Shown: piece by piece, positions 27,859-36,205 of the stretch
Position numbering within the stretch: position 1 is the first letter of the stretch
Layout of the letters: the number at the start of each line of letters is the position of its first letter
The notes under the pieces: model-generated
Told to the model about the DNA's origin: nothing
The model's database searches: none
Seen by the model: only the letters and a program-made list of their open reading frames with translations
Made by a program: the position numbers and the translations under genes
Assembly (NCBI GenBank): GCA_902604525.1
Contig: CACKYY010000005.1
Coordinates: 1-64,000 of the forward strand
Direction: 5' to 3'
Length of the DNA stretch: 64,000 nucleotides
From: an uncultured Pelagibacteraceae bacterium
Lineage (GTDB): Bacteria; Pseudomonadota; Alphaproteobacteria; Pelagibacterales; Pelagibacteraceae

Positions 27859-28770
27859 GTGATAAAATCAGAATTTATAACCTCTTTATTTCAAAAATTT
27901 ATAATAAATAGTGATATAAGAAAATTTAAAAAAAGTTTAATTTATTATTGTTTATTTAGGGCAATAAGAAATTTTTTATCAAAAAATATAATTTTAAATA
28001 TATATAATTTTAAAGTTTACGGGAGCACAAATAAAAATAAGACTTCTTATTTTCTACTCAAAAAATGTGAATTTGGAGACTATCATGAACTTAATACAAT
28101 AAAAAAAATTTCCGATAAACATAAAATTTTATTTTTAGATTGTGGATGCAATTATGGATTTTACTCGTTATATGTAGCTTCACTTTCAAAAAAAAATAAA
28201 ATCATTTCAGTTGAAGCATCTAAAAGAACACTTAAAGAATTTAATAAAAATTTGAATTTGAATAATTTTTCAAATATTGATTTTTATAATAATGTAATTT
28301 CTGATACAGATGGAAAAGTCATTAATTTCAATGAAAGCGAAAAAGATTGGGAAAGTTCCATTACACATCAAGATTATAATTCAAATGAATCAAGCATTGT
28401 TAATTCAATTAAAATCGACACAATTGTTCAAGATCATGAATTAGAAGAATATAAAATTATTATTAAATTAGATATTGAGGGAAATGAATTAAGTGGAATC
28501 CATGGCTCTCTAAAATTGATTGAAAAATCGTCTCCATTAATAATAATGGAGTTTTCTAAGTATATTTTTAATAAAAAGGACAATATTGAATATTTAAAAA
28601 ACTTTTTGGATAGGTATGATTATTCTATTTATGATACAAATAATAAAAAACAAGGTTTGGATAACATTTTGATCACATTAGATAATTTGGAAAAAAGACA
28701 TAAAACAATTGGAAATTTTTATTTAATTAAAAATTCATCTAAAATTCTAGAGGAATTTCTTTCATTATGA
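27859..28770 (+). CDS. FkbM-family methyltransferase
   Basis: 303 residues from a GTG start eight bases after the tRNA; a later start is possible because no clear ribosome site is visible. The SAM-binding motif LFLDCGCNYGFYSLYVAS lies near 90-107, SVEASKRTLKEFNKN is motif II, and IIIKLDIEGNELSGIHG near 202-218 is the FkbM signature. These enzymes usually O-methylate sugars or polyketides. It abuts the pterin dehydratase gene with a four-base overlap. The substrate cannot be told. Confidence 0.86.
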   Translation: MIKSEFITSLFQKFIINSDIRKFKKSLIYYCLFRAIRNFLSKNIILNIYNFKVYGSTNKNKTSYFLLKKCEFGDYHELNTIKKISDKHKILFLDCGCNYGFYSLYVASLSKKNKIISVEASKRTLKEFNKNLNLNNFSNIDFYNNVISDTDGKVINFNESEKDWESSITHQDYNSNESSIVNSIKIDTIVQDHELEEYKIIIKLDIEGNELSGIHGSLKLIEKSSPLIIMEFSKYIFNKKDNIEYLKNFLDRYDYSIYDTNNKKQGLDNILITLDNLEKRHKTIGNFYLIKNSSKILEEFLSL

Positions 28771-29111
28771 ATGATTTGACTGAAAAAAAATGTATGCCAT
28801 GTGAGGGTGGAGTTTTACCTTTCGATACGTCTGAAATTCATAAATATCAGAAGAAAGTAGACGGGTGGGACATTATAAAGGGTGAAGAGAAAGTATTTTT
28901 CTTATTGAAAAAATTTAAATTCGATAATTTTTTAAAAAGCCAAGAATTTGTCAATGAAGTAGGCAAGATATCTGAAGAAGAGGGACATCACCCAGATATT
29001 TCATTTGGATGGGGTTATGCTGAAATAAAAGTTACCACACATGCTATAAAAGGTCTTTCTGAAAATGATTTTATTTTGGCCGCAAAGATAGACAAAATAA
29101 CTAATGTTTAA
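28767..29111 (+). CDS. Pterin-4a-carbinolamine dehydratase (4a-hydroxytetrahydrobiopterin dehydratase)
   Basis: 114 residues. EEGHHPDISFGWGYAEIKVTTHAIKGLSENDFILAAKID contains the conserved HHP active-site motif and the TTHxxxGLTxxD region of PCD/DCoH proteins. They dehydrate 4a-hydroxytetrahydropterin, usually beside phenylalanine hydroxylase, but no hydroxylase is present here. The N-terminal KKCMPCEGG is also typical of bacterial members. It converges on purH with an 11-base overlap. Confidence 0.92.
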   Translation: MNDLTEKKCMPCEGGVLPFDTSEIHKYQKKVDGWDIIKGEEKVFFLLKKFKFDNFLKSQEFVNEVGKISEEEGHHPDISFGWGYAEIKVTTHAIKGLSENDFILAAKIDKITNV

Positions 29112-30633
29112 AGTGCCTAGTTTTAGAAAATACTAAAACAGTATCAGTCTCATTAGCAAATTTAATTATCTCTTTATCTCTTATTGATCCCGAAGGCTGA
29201 ATTACAGCTTGAACACCTGATTGTATTAATTTTTCTACACCATCAACAAATGGAAAAAATGCGTCTGAGGCAGCAACTAAGTTCTCATTCGATTTTGTAA
29301 ATTTTTTCATTTTGTTTATTGCTATTTTGCAGCTATCCAGTCGACTTGTTTGTCCAGAGCCAATGCCAACTGTTGTTTCATTGGAAGCAAGAACAATTGC
29401 ATTAGATTTAACATTACGGCAGATATTAAATGCAAAAATTAGATTTTTCATTTCTTTAGAAGTTGGTTTTCGCTTTGATACAATTTTAAAATCTTTGGTA
29501 GTAAATTTTTTAAGATCCTCAGATTGAATTAATATCTCATTATTAACTGATACATGTTTTAAACCATCATTAATCTTATAATTTGAAGCGTCTATTAATC
29601 TTAAATTTTTCTTTTTCTTTAATATTTTCATTGCGTTAGTGTCAAAACTGTTAGCTATAATTACTTCAATAAATAGTTTACTTAATTCAAGAGCTAAAAG
29701 TTTTGTTATTTTAAAATTACAAGAAACTATACCTCCAAAAGCACTGACAGGATCACATGCAAATGCAGATTTATAGCTTTCAAGGTGGTTTTTTTTAATT
29801 GAAACTCCACATGGATTTGCATGTTTAACAATTACTGTTCCAGCATTTTTTGGAAGTGATTTTGAAATTGTTAATGCTGCAAAAATATCATTATAATTAT
29901 TATAACTAAGCTGCCTTCCATGGACCTGCTCGATATTCATTTCTGATTTTCTTGAATAAATCGCACTCTCTTGGTGAGGATTTTCACCATACCTAAGTTT
30001 TTCAATTAAGTTTCCATGCAAGACTCTTTTTTCTGGAAAGTTTGTGTTTGTTATTTTATTAAAATAATCTGAAATCATAGAGTCGTAATAAGCTGTTTCA
30101 GTAAAAGCAATTCTTGATAGTCTTTCCCTAAAGTCTAAAGAGGTAGATCCTTTAAATTTGTTTAGTTCATCTATCAATTCAGAATATTGTTCTGATGAAG
30201 TAATTACTGTTACATCCTTATAATTTTTTGCAGCAGATCTCACCATGGTAGGTCCCCCAACATCGATATTTTCAATTATTTTACTATGATTAGTGTTGTT
30301 ATTTAGTGTGTTCTCGAAAGGATAAAAATTAACGATAACCAAATCTATATTCTCAAAATTATTAACTCTTAAGTCTTTCAGGTGTAATTTGTTATCTCTT
30401 TTATTTAATATTCCAGCATGTATTTTAGGGTGAAGAGTTTTCACTCTTCCTTCTAATATTTCTGATGAATTAGTAAATTCTGAGACCTCAATACAATTAA
30501 ATTTTAATTTTTTAATTTCTTTATAGGTACCACCAGAACTTATAATTTTTACTTTATTTTTTTTTAATACACTTAAAAGAGGTTTTAGATTTTTTTTATC
30601 TGAGACAGATATGAGAGCAGTTTTTATTTTCAT
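29101..30633 (-). CDS. purH: Bifunctional AICAR formyltransferase / IMP cyclohydrolase
   Basis: 510 residues, full length. The N-terminal MGS-like IMP cyclohydrolase domain (about 1-140: ALISVSDKKNLKPLL, GRVKTLHPKIHAG) and the C-terminal AICAR transformylase domain (LRYGENPHQESAIY, VKHANPCGVS, SDAFFPFVDGVEKLIQSGVQAVIQPSGSIRD) are both intact. PurH completes IMP synthesis and recycles AICAR released by HisF. It lies immediately downstream of the heparinase-like gene (four-base overlap). Confidence 0.97.
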   Translation of the reverse strand: MKIKTALISVSDKKNLKPLLSVLKKNKVKIISSGGTYKEIKKLKFNCIEVSEFTNSSEILEGRVKTLHPKIHAGILNKRDNKLHLKDLRVNNFENIDLVIVNFYPFENTLNNNTNHSKIIENIDVGGPTMVRSAAKNYKDVTVITSSEQYSELIDELNKFKGSTSLDFRERLSRIAFTETAYYDSMISDYFNKITNTNFPEKRVLHGNLIEKLRYGENPHQESAIYSRKSEMNIEQVHGRQLSYNNYNDIFAALTISKSLPKNAGTVIVKHANPCGVSIKKNHLESYKSAFACDPVSAFGGIVSCNFKITKLLALELSKLFIEVIIANSFDTNAMKILKKKKNLRLIDASNYKINDGLKHVSVNNEILIQSEDLKKFTTKDFKIVSKRKPTSKEMKNLIFAFNICRNVKSNAIVLASNETTVGIGSGQTSRLDSCKIAINKMKKFTKSNENLVAASDAFFPFVDGVEKLIQSGVQAVIQPSGSIRDKEIIKFANETDTVLVFSKTRHFKH

Positions 30634-32258
30634 TGTAATTTAATTATTTCCCATTTTATAATTTGCTCATTTTCTTTATTCATTCCAGAAATAAAAATAT
30701 TTTGATTATCTTTGTATGAATTTTTATTACCGAAATATAAGCTATTATCAATATTTATATCCAATTTATCACAACTGAATCTCCAACCTTCATCCTCCAA
30801 TTCAATAAGTATAGATTTATTGTCTTGAGTTTTCATTACTTTGGAATTTGGATAAAGGTGAAATCTAATATCAAACTTTATTTCTTTAGTAGGATTTTTT
30901 CTTAATATTTTATCATATCCAACAAATTTGTTTTGTTCTGGATAAAACTCCAGTTCTCTTTCATGAATTGTCCCAAATTTTTGTAAATATCCATTATGTG
31001 AGCCTGAAATTTTCCAATAATTTTTTTCATATATAATATTCTTTTTTGAAACTTTAAGTCCTTTTTCTAATAAAATATTATTATTATTTTTTTTGGAAGA
31101 GCATGAGGAAAAATCTTCAACAATCAATGTGCTATGAAGAGCGGTGCTCTTAGATAGTTTATTTAGTTTGTTATTTTTGTTCGAAAAATACCCTGTATTG
31201 GTTATTAACCTTTTTTGATTTGAAAATATTTCAAAAGATAGAGCACCGTACTGATAATCAACAGAAAAATTTTTGCTTGGACTTGAGCCCACATCCATTG
31301 CTAAAATAATTTTTTTATCTTTCAGAATGGCGTACCCGCCTAGCTCGTTCACATCATTTTTAAAAGTATAACCAAATCTTTTTAAGTATTGATCAAAATC
31401 TTTGTTCTCTGAATGATAATTACCATTAAAGAAAACGTCGGTACCAATATTTTTCCAGATAAATGCATAACTTGATCCTAAATGAAATATTGTTTCATCT
31501 ATATATTCAGGAATGACATTTTGAGATTCTTTGAACCACTCTCTTATGATGATAAAATATTTTAGATAAAAGACCAATTGTTTAATGTTTCTCGACTTTG
31601 TAAAGCCCTGGTTGTCAATTGAAGATTTAATTATATTTTTTAAAATACCCAATCCACTTTCAAGATAGTTTTTTTCACTTTTATAAGCTAATCCAGTTAA
31701 AATTATCGCAGAACAACCAATTAATTTATTTTCAAATGCATTTGAGGATCCAACTTCACTTAACAAATGATTAGTTTGTTTTTGAATCATGTGATCAAAC
31801 ATTAAACGATATTCTTTATCACTATCCTGATAGGTAAGCTGATGATTGGATAGCCAGGCAATTATTCTTTTAGCAGTTAAATCAAATTCCCAACTATGTT
31901 TGTTATATTTATTATTCTCTTTTACCCAATTTTTAATGACTGACTGTGTAGTTTCTTTTGAGGATTTTAAATCAAGACTGAAAAACCAAAAAAAATTATT
32001 TAATTTTTCGTAATCTTTTGTACTCATTTTGTTTTGCCAAATAGATTCAACAGCAAAATCTTCAATTCGGTATTTTTTATTTTGATATTTTATAATTGAA
32101 GAGAGAAGGTGGGGACTTGGCTTATATTGAAAATTATTATCAAAAGTTCTTGAAATTTTTTTTTCATAAAAATTAGAATTTTGATAAATTTTTTTAATAT
32201 TATTCTTTAAACCAAAATAGAACTGGCCAAAAAAACCTAAGGAATTCGCATTAATCAT
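30630..32258 (-). CDS. Heparinase II/III-like protein
   Basis: 542 residues. The N-terminal helical part contains WEFDLTAKRIIAWLSNHQ and SEVGSSNAFENKLIG, and the C-terminal beta-rich heparinase_II_III domain starts near residue 310 (GGYAILKDKKIILAMDVG, then ALSFEIFSNQKRLITNTG and TALHSTLIVED), ending in RFHLYPNSKV. No signal peptide is seen, so it probably acts in the cytoplasm. Alphaproteobacteria commonly carry a relative next to purH and rpe, as here. The substrate is unknown; catalysis by beta-elimination of a uronate polymer is only a family inference. Confidence 0.85.
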   Translation of the reverse strand: MINANSLGFFGQFYFGLKNNIKKIYQNSNFYEKKISRTFDNNFQYKPSPHLLSSIIKYQNKKYRIEDFAVESIWQNKMSTKDYEKLNNFFWFFSLDLKSSKETTQSVIKNWVKENNKYNKHSWEFDLTAKRIIAWLSNHQLTYQDSDKEYRLMFDHMIQKQTNHLLSEVGSSNAFENKLIGCSAIILTGLAYKSEKNYLESGLGILKNIIKSSIDNQGFTKSRNIKQLVFYLKYFIIIREWFKESQNVIPEYIDETIFHLGSSYAFIWKNIGTDVFFNGNYHSENKDFDQYLKRFGYTFKNDVNELGGYAILKDKKIILAMDVGSSPSKNFSVDYQYGALSFEIFSNQKRLITNTGYFSNKNNKLNKLSKSTALHSTLIVEDFSSCSSKKNNNNILLEKGLKVSKKNIIYEKNYWKISGSHNGYLQKFGTIHERELEFYPEQNKFVGYDKILRKNPTKEIKFDIRFHLYPNSKVMKTQDNKSILIELEDEGWRFSCDKLDINIDNSLYFGNKNSYKDNQNIFISGMNKENEQIIKWEIIKLQ

Positions 32259-32262
32259 TAAC

Positions 32263-32922
32263 TTATTTTAGTTTTAATAAATTAATATTCTTTTTTATAT
32301 CTCCATCATTACTTTTGAATACAGTTGTACCTGAAACAAGAATATTTGCTCCAGCATCAATAGCAATTTTGCAATTTTCAAAATTTATTCCACCATCTAT
32401 TTCAATATCAAACGTCAAATTTTTTTCTTGTTGAATTTTTTTAAGTTGTTTAATTTTATCCAGAACCTCTGGCATAAATTTTTGACCTCCAAAACCTGGA
32501 TTAACACTCATGATTAAAACCAAATCAACTTGATCTAAATATTCAGTAATTAATTCAATCTTTGACTCCGGATTAAGAGAAACTCCAACCTTTTTTTTTA
32601 AATCTATAATAGTTTTAATTGACTCTGCTAAGTTTTGAGTGGCCTCTGGGTGAATCGTAATTATATCTGCTCCTGCCTCTGCATATGCTTTTATGTATTT
32701 ATGCACTGGTGAAATCATTAAGTGTACATCAAACTTTAAAGAGCAGTGCTTTCGAAGAGCCTTAATAACGGGGGGGCCAATAGTTAAATTTGGAACAAAA
32801 TGACCGTCCATGACATCTACGTGTATCATATCTGCGCCACCTTCCTCTAATCTTTTAATTTCAGTACCTAGCTGACTAAAGTCAGCAGATAAAATTGAGG
32901 GTGAAATTTGTATATTTTTCAT
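32263..32922 (-). CDS. rpe: Ribulose-phosphate 3-epimerase
   Basis: 219 residues, TIM barrel. ISPSILSADFSQLGTEI at the N terminus, HVDVMDGHFVPNLTIG with metal ligands, LIMSVNPGFGGQKFMPEVL, and EIDGGINFENC are all signature regions. Rpe interconverts ribulose 5-phosphate and xylulose 5-phosphate. It is four bases upstream of the heparinase-like gene and forms an rpe-hepII-purH transcript. Confidence 0.97.
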   Translation of the reverse strand: MKNIQISPSILSADFSQLGTEIKRLEEGGADMIHVDVMDGHFVPNLTIGPPVIKALRKHCSLKFDVHLMISPVHKYIKAYAEAGADIITIHPEATQNLAESIKTIIDLKKKVGVSLNPESKIELITEYLDQVDLVLIMSVNPGFGGQKFMPEVLDKIKQLKKIQQEKNLTFDIEIDGGINFENCKIAIDAGANILVSGTTVFKSNDGDIKKNINLLKLK

Positions 32923-32950
32923 TGATAACTAGATTTACTAGTATCAATTT

Positions 32951-33307
32951 TTAAAATTTAATTGAATTAAAAAATTGATAAATTTGTCTTGATATTTCAC
33001 TTTCGAGAGGAAATGATAGCATTCCCATAACAGAATACCCCAAGATCCAAGGCATTAAATAAAATCTAATCATATAAAAAAACCAAGCCACATACAAGGG
33101 TACAAGAGGACCTATAATAAATGATGGGGTAATTGGTTTAAATAGTCTGATTAAAGGATTTGTATATTTAACAAACACTCTCATAAAAAAGAATTCAGAA
33201 TCCTCTTTTTGAAAGATGTTCATTGCAACTCGACCGATTAATGTCCACATGATTATGCCAAAGAAATAATCAATAAAATATATAAACGGATGAAAGTTTG
33301 CTGACAT
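32951..33307 (-). CDS. Small membrane protein, possibly YggT-related
   Basis: 118 residues with three hydrophobic segments (about 8-28, 60-85, 88-105). The stretch FFMRVFVKYTNPLIRLFKPITP has the loop pattern (R-V-K-TNPL-R--KP-IP) seen in YggT-type proteins, and the true YggT of this genome is elsewhere in the window. The resemblance is weak. It lies between the symporter terminator and rpe, 28 bases upstream of rpe. The function is unknown. Confidence 0.6.
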   Translation of the reverse strand: MSANFHPFIYFIDYFFGIIMWTLIGRVAMNIFQKEDSEFFFMRVFVKYTNPLIRLFKPITPSFIIGPLVPLYVAWFFYMIRFYLMPWILGYSVMGMLSFPLESEISRQIYQFFNSIKF

Positions 33308-33340
33308 TTAAGATTTATATTTGAAAAAGAAAAGAAAGAA

Positions 33341-33364
33341 AAGGGGCGAAATTAATCGCCCCTT
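33341..33364 (-). terminator. Intrinsic terminator of the symporter operon
   Basis: A perfect nine-base stem, AAGGGGCGA paired with TCGCCCCTT around a six-base loop, lies just after the actP stop on the minus strand and is followed in transcription by a pyrimidine run (TTCTTTCTTTTCTTTTTC). It is the clearest GC-rich hairpin in the window. Confidence 0.88.
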
Positions 33365-33375
33365 ATAAAGTTTAT

Positions 33376-35187
33376 TTACTGTTTTCCAAGAATTGTTTTA
33401 CCACTTGGTACACGTACTTCATCAACCATTTTTTGAGTTGCTTTGTCTGGCTCTTGAGTCATTAAACTCACAACCACCATTGCAACCAAACTAACAGCTG
33501 ATCCGAAGATACCAAATGTTAATTGAGTAATTCCTAGGAATCCACTTCCACCAGTTCGTACCCAAACTAAGTACCAAGTACCAGCAGCTAGACCTCCTAA
33601 CATACCAGCAATAGCACCTTGTCTGTTAGCTCTCTTCCACCATACACCAAGTACAAGTGGGAAGAACAATCCAGACATCGCAAAGTCAAATGCCCATATG
33701 ACCGAACCTAAGATACCTTGGATCTCCATTGCCGCAATAGTTGCTCCAGCAAAACCAATTACTACAAGTAATACCCTTGCAACAACTAGTCGTTTTGCAG
33801 TTTCCGCTTTTGGATCAATGATCTTATAGTAAACATCATGTGATATAGCGTTTGCAATCGCTAGGATCAAACCATCAGCTGTTGACATGGCAGCTGCCAT
33901 ACCTCCAGCAGCAACCAGACCTGAAATTACGTAAGGTAATCCAGCTATCTCCGGTGTTGCTAATACAACGGCTTTACCACCCATGAAGAACTCGTTTAAT
34001 TCAACAGTTCCATTTCCGTTAAAGTCGCTGATAAACATTAAGTTTGCTTGGTTCCAGTTTTGATACCAATCTATCGCTTGAACTTCTGCAATTGATTTAC
34101 CGATAATACCAGTTGATAAATTCGGATCAATCAATGACAACTTAGATAGTGTAGCTAACATTGGAGCAGAAGAATAAAGTAAGAAGATAAAGAATAGTGA
34201 CCAACCTACTGATTTTCTAGCTGCTTTAACACTTGGAGTAGTGAAGTATCTCATCATCACGTGAGGTAATGATGCTGTTCCCATCATCATCGCCAATGCT
34301 AATGAAATAAATGCCCATGGTGTTGCGTTAACTGCAGAGTGAGCTTTAGTTATTCCTGCTAAGCCTTTAGGTACCGTTGCTAAATCAGCAGCAGAGTTTT
34401 TAACAAAACCAAACTGTGATTCTAACTCACCAATTCTAGCCACTTCGTCAGCTAACATAAAGTGCGGGAAGAAACCTGCACCCATTTTGTTACTGATCCA
34501 GAATACTGGAAGTAAGTAAGCTATAATTAGAACGATATATTGTGCAACCTGTGTCCAAGTTACCCCTCTCATACCACCTAACATTGAACATAATAAAATA
34601 CTTATTAGTCCAATATAAACTGCGTATTGAAATGGGATATCAAGTGCAACAGATGCAATAGTACCTGTAGCGTTAATTTGTGCTGTTACATAAGTAAATG
34701 AAGCAACGGTTAAAACCACTACTGCACTAAACCTAGCTAAATTACCACCGTATCTTGTACCTATAAAATCTGGAACTGTATAACAGCCAAATTTTCTTAA
34801 GTATGGTGCTAATAAAGATGCAACTAACACATAACCACCAGTCCAACCTACAAGTAGAGCCATATAACCGTAACCTTTAAAGTAAATACCTCCAGCCATT
34901 GCAACGAATGAAGCACCAGACATCCAGTCTGCTGCCGTGGCCATTCCATTGAATACTGTTGGTACTTGTCTTCCAGCTACGTAATACGCATCTGCTTGGG
35001 CTGTTCGTGACAGGTAGCCGATCAATGCATAGATGAACACGGTAAATGCTACAAAAGCAATACCGATTGCTTTCGCAGTCATACCCATCTGTTCTGCAAT
35101 TGCCATAATAATTATGAATCCTATGAACCCTCCGGTATAGATTCCATAAATCTTAGGCAAGTTGTCTATAAAATTACCCTGTTTCAT
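33376..35187 (-). CDS. actP: Sodium/solute symporter, ActP-type (VC_2705 subfamily), probable acetate uptake
   Basis: 603 residues with about thirteen hydrophobic segments of the SSS family: AGRQVPTVFNGMATAADWMSGASF (about 71-94), LGGMRGVTWTQVAQYIVLI (near 203-221), and MAAAMSTADGLILAIANAISHD. A loop at 388-399 (DFNGNGTVELNE) matches the twelve-residue EF-hand calcium loop. It overlaps the DUF4212 small subunit by one base, the usual partner of this subfamily. A strong terminator follows and acs lies nearby, supporting acetate as substrate, although that is inference. Codon use appears less AT-biased than in its neighbours, suggesting high expression. Confidence 0.9.
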   Translation of the reverse strand: MKQGNFIDNLPKIYGIYTGGFIGFIIIMAIAEQMGMTAKAIGIAFVAFTVFIYALIGYLSRTAQADAYYVAGRQVPTVFNGMATAADWMSGASFVAMAGGIYFKGYGYMALLVGWTGGYVLVASLLAPYLRKFGCYTVPDFIGTRYGGNLARFSAVVVLTVASFTYVTAQINATGTIASVALDIPFQYAVYIGLISILLCSMLGGMRGVTWTQVAQYIVLIIAYLLPVFWISNKMGAGFFPHFMLADEVARIGELESQFGFVKNSAADLATVPKGLAGITKAHSAVNATPWAFISLALAMMMGTASLPHVMMRYFTTPSVKAARKSVGWSLFFIFLLYSSAPMLATLSKLSLIDPNLSTGIIGKSIAEVQAIDWYQNWNQANLMFISDFNGNGTVELNEFFMGGKAVVLATPEIAGLPYVISGLVAAGGMAAAMSTADGLILAIANAISHDVYYKIIDPKAETAKRLVVARVLLVVIGFAGATIAAMEIQGILGSVIWAFDFAMSGLFFPLVLGVWWKRANRQGAIAGMLGGLAAGTWYLVWVRTGGSGFLGITQLTFGIFGSAVSLVAMVVVSLMTQEPDKATQKMVDEVRVPSGKTILGKQ

Positions 35188-35447
35188 TATTCATCCTCTC
35201 TTTCGCTGAAGCCAAACTCTTCATCGATTTTTTCTTGCCTATTCGCAAACCAGAAAATTAGAATTACGAATGCGCCAAGAGATCCCTGACATGTAAACCA
35301 ATATGTCCACGGATAACCGAAAGGTCCTGTGACCTCGTTCATTTCAGCTCCAAAAAGGAAGATGCCAATTGAGAATATAAACCAGATTGCTAATGTTATC
35401 ATCAGCAAACCTCTGGATTTCTCCCAATGTTTTTCTTGATTTGACAT
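35187..35447 (-). CDS. DUF4212 symporter small subunit
   Basis: 86 residues with two membrane segments (about 12-32 and 45-67). The pattern HWEKSRGLLMITLAIWFIFSIG, then PFGYPWTYWFTCQGSLGAFVILIFWFANRQEKIDEEFG, is the known DUF4212 partner of VC_2705-type symporters. A purine-rich ribosome site AGAGAGG lies five bases before the ATG. It is the promoter-proximal gene of the actP operon. Confidence 0.92.
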   Translation of the reverse strand: MSNQEKHWEKSRGLLMITLAIWFIFSIGIFLFGAEMNEVTGPFGYPWTYWFTCQGSLGAFVILIFWFANRQEKIDEEFGFSEREDE

Positions 35448-35488
35448 TTTTACCTCTCTATTTAGTTATAACTGGCAAAACCATAACC

Positions 35489-35494
35489 ATTATA
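35489..35494 (-). promoter_or_regulatory. Putative -10 element of the DUF4212-actP operon
   Basis: On the minus strand a perfect TATAAT hexamer lies about 42 bases upstream of the DUF4212 start, in the divergent gap. No good -35 hexamer is visible at the right spacing, so an activator or extended recognition could be involved. Confidence 0.45.
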
Positions 35495-35581
35495 AGGCTT
35501 TTGAAAAGACCTAAATTTAACCATAATAGGTACTTATTTACTGACTTTTTTAAGGTATAAATGCCACATACAGGGCAAATT

Positions 35582-36205
35582 ATGTCAAAATACAAGTTAA
35601 CTTGGAAAGATCTAACAACAACGGATTTTAAAACATATTTGTTCGCAATGTTTAAAGCGTTCATTCCTAAAAAAAAAATTAAAAGTTTAGATGAACTCGA
35701 GGTATTTATTCAAACTAAATCTGCATGGGTTACGCAAGTAACTTTATATAATTATTTAAAAACTCGGATGGGAACAAGATATGTCCTCCATTTTGATAAT
35801 GATGAATTCATGAGATCCGTCAATCTTGCTAAATGGAATATTTATTCTGTAGCACTTCAAGACTTATCGTTTTTTACTTTCTCTTATTTGAGAGTGAATT
35901 TTAATTTTCAAGACATCAATAAAGCAAAAGAAACTTTTAATAAAATATTAGATGATGAAATTTCTAATAAAATGCCATTAGATATTGTTGACCAGGCTAG
36001 ACTAGATTTTGATAGTAGATTTCAAAATATTAATTGGGATACTTATTATACCGATTTACCATTTAATCCAAGTGCACTATCATTATATAAGTGGGCACCA
36101 ATTGCTGAAGAGTTAAAAACTCTAGATCGAAAAATTGTGTTAAACTCTATGATATTAAAGTGGGATGTTATCAAACAAGAATTTCAAAACTTAATTCAGT
36201 TTTAA
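35582..36205 (+). CDS. Conserved alphaproteobacterial protein of unknown function
   Basis: 207 residues from the ATG at 35582 ([11 protein letters not shown]), which I prefer; the track's ATG seven codons earlier is the alternative. No signal peptide or membrane helix is evident. The segment [30 protein letters not shown] followed by [21 protein letters not shown] resembles a conserved alphaproteobacterial family I cannot name. It is divergent from the actP operon and converges on acs with a four-base overlap, so it sits in the middle of an acetate-use locus. The role is unknown. Confidence 0.75.
   Translation: MSKYKLTWKDLTTTDFKTYLFAMFKAFIPKKKIKSLDELEVFIQTKSAWVTQVTLYNYLKTRMGTRYVLHFDNDEFMRSVNLAKWNIYSVALQDLSFFTFSYLRVNFNFQDINKAKETFNKILDDEISNKMPLDIVDQARLDFDSRFQNINWDTYYTDLPFNPSALSLYKWAPIAEELKTLDRKIVLNSMILKWDVIKQEFQNLIQF

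Noticed and set aside
27852-28770. Integrated element at the tRNA-Gly 3' end
   Set aside because: No integrase, no repeated tRNA end and no element boundary could be found.
35458-35664. Minus-strand ORF of 68 residues in the divergent gap upstream of DUF4212
   Set aside because: Overlaps the likely promoter and the start of the divergent gene; no recognisable protein features.
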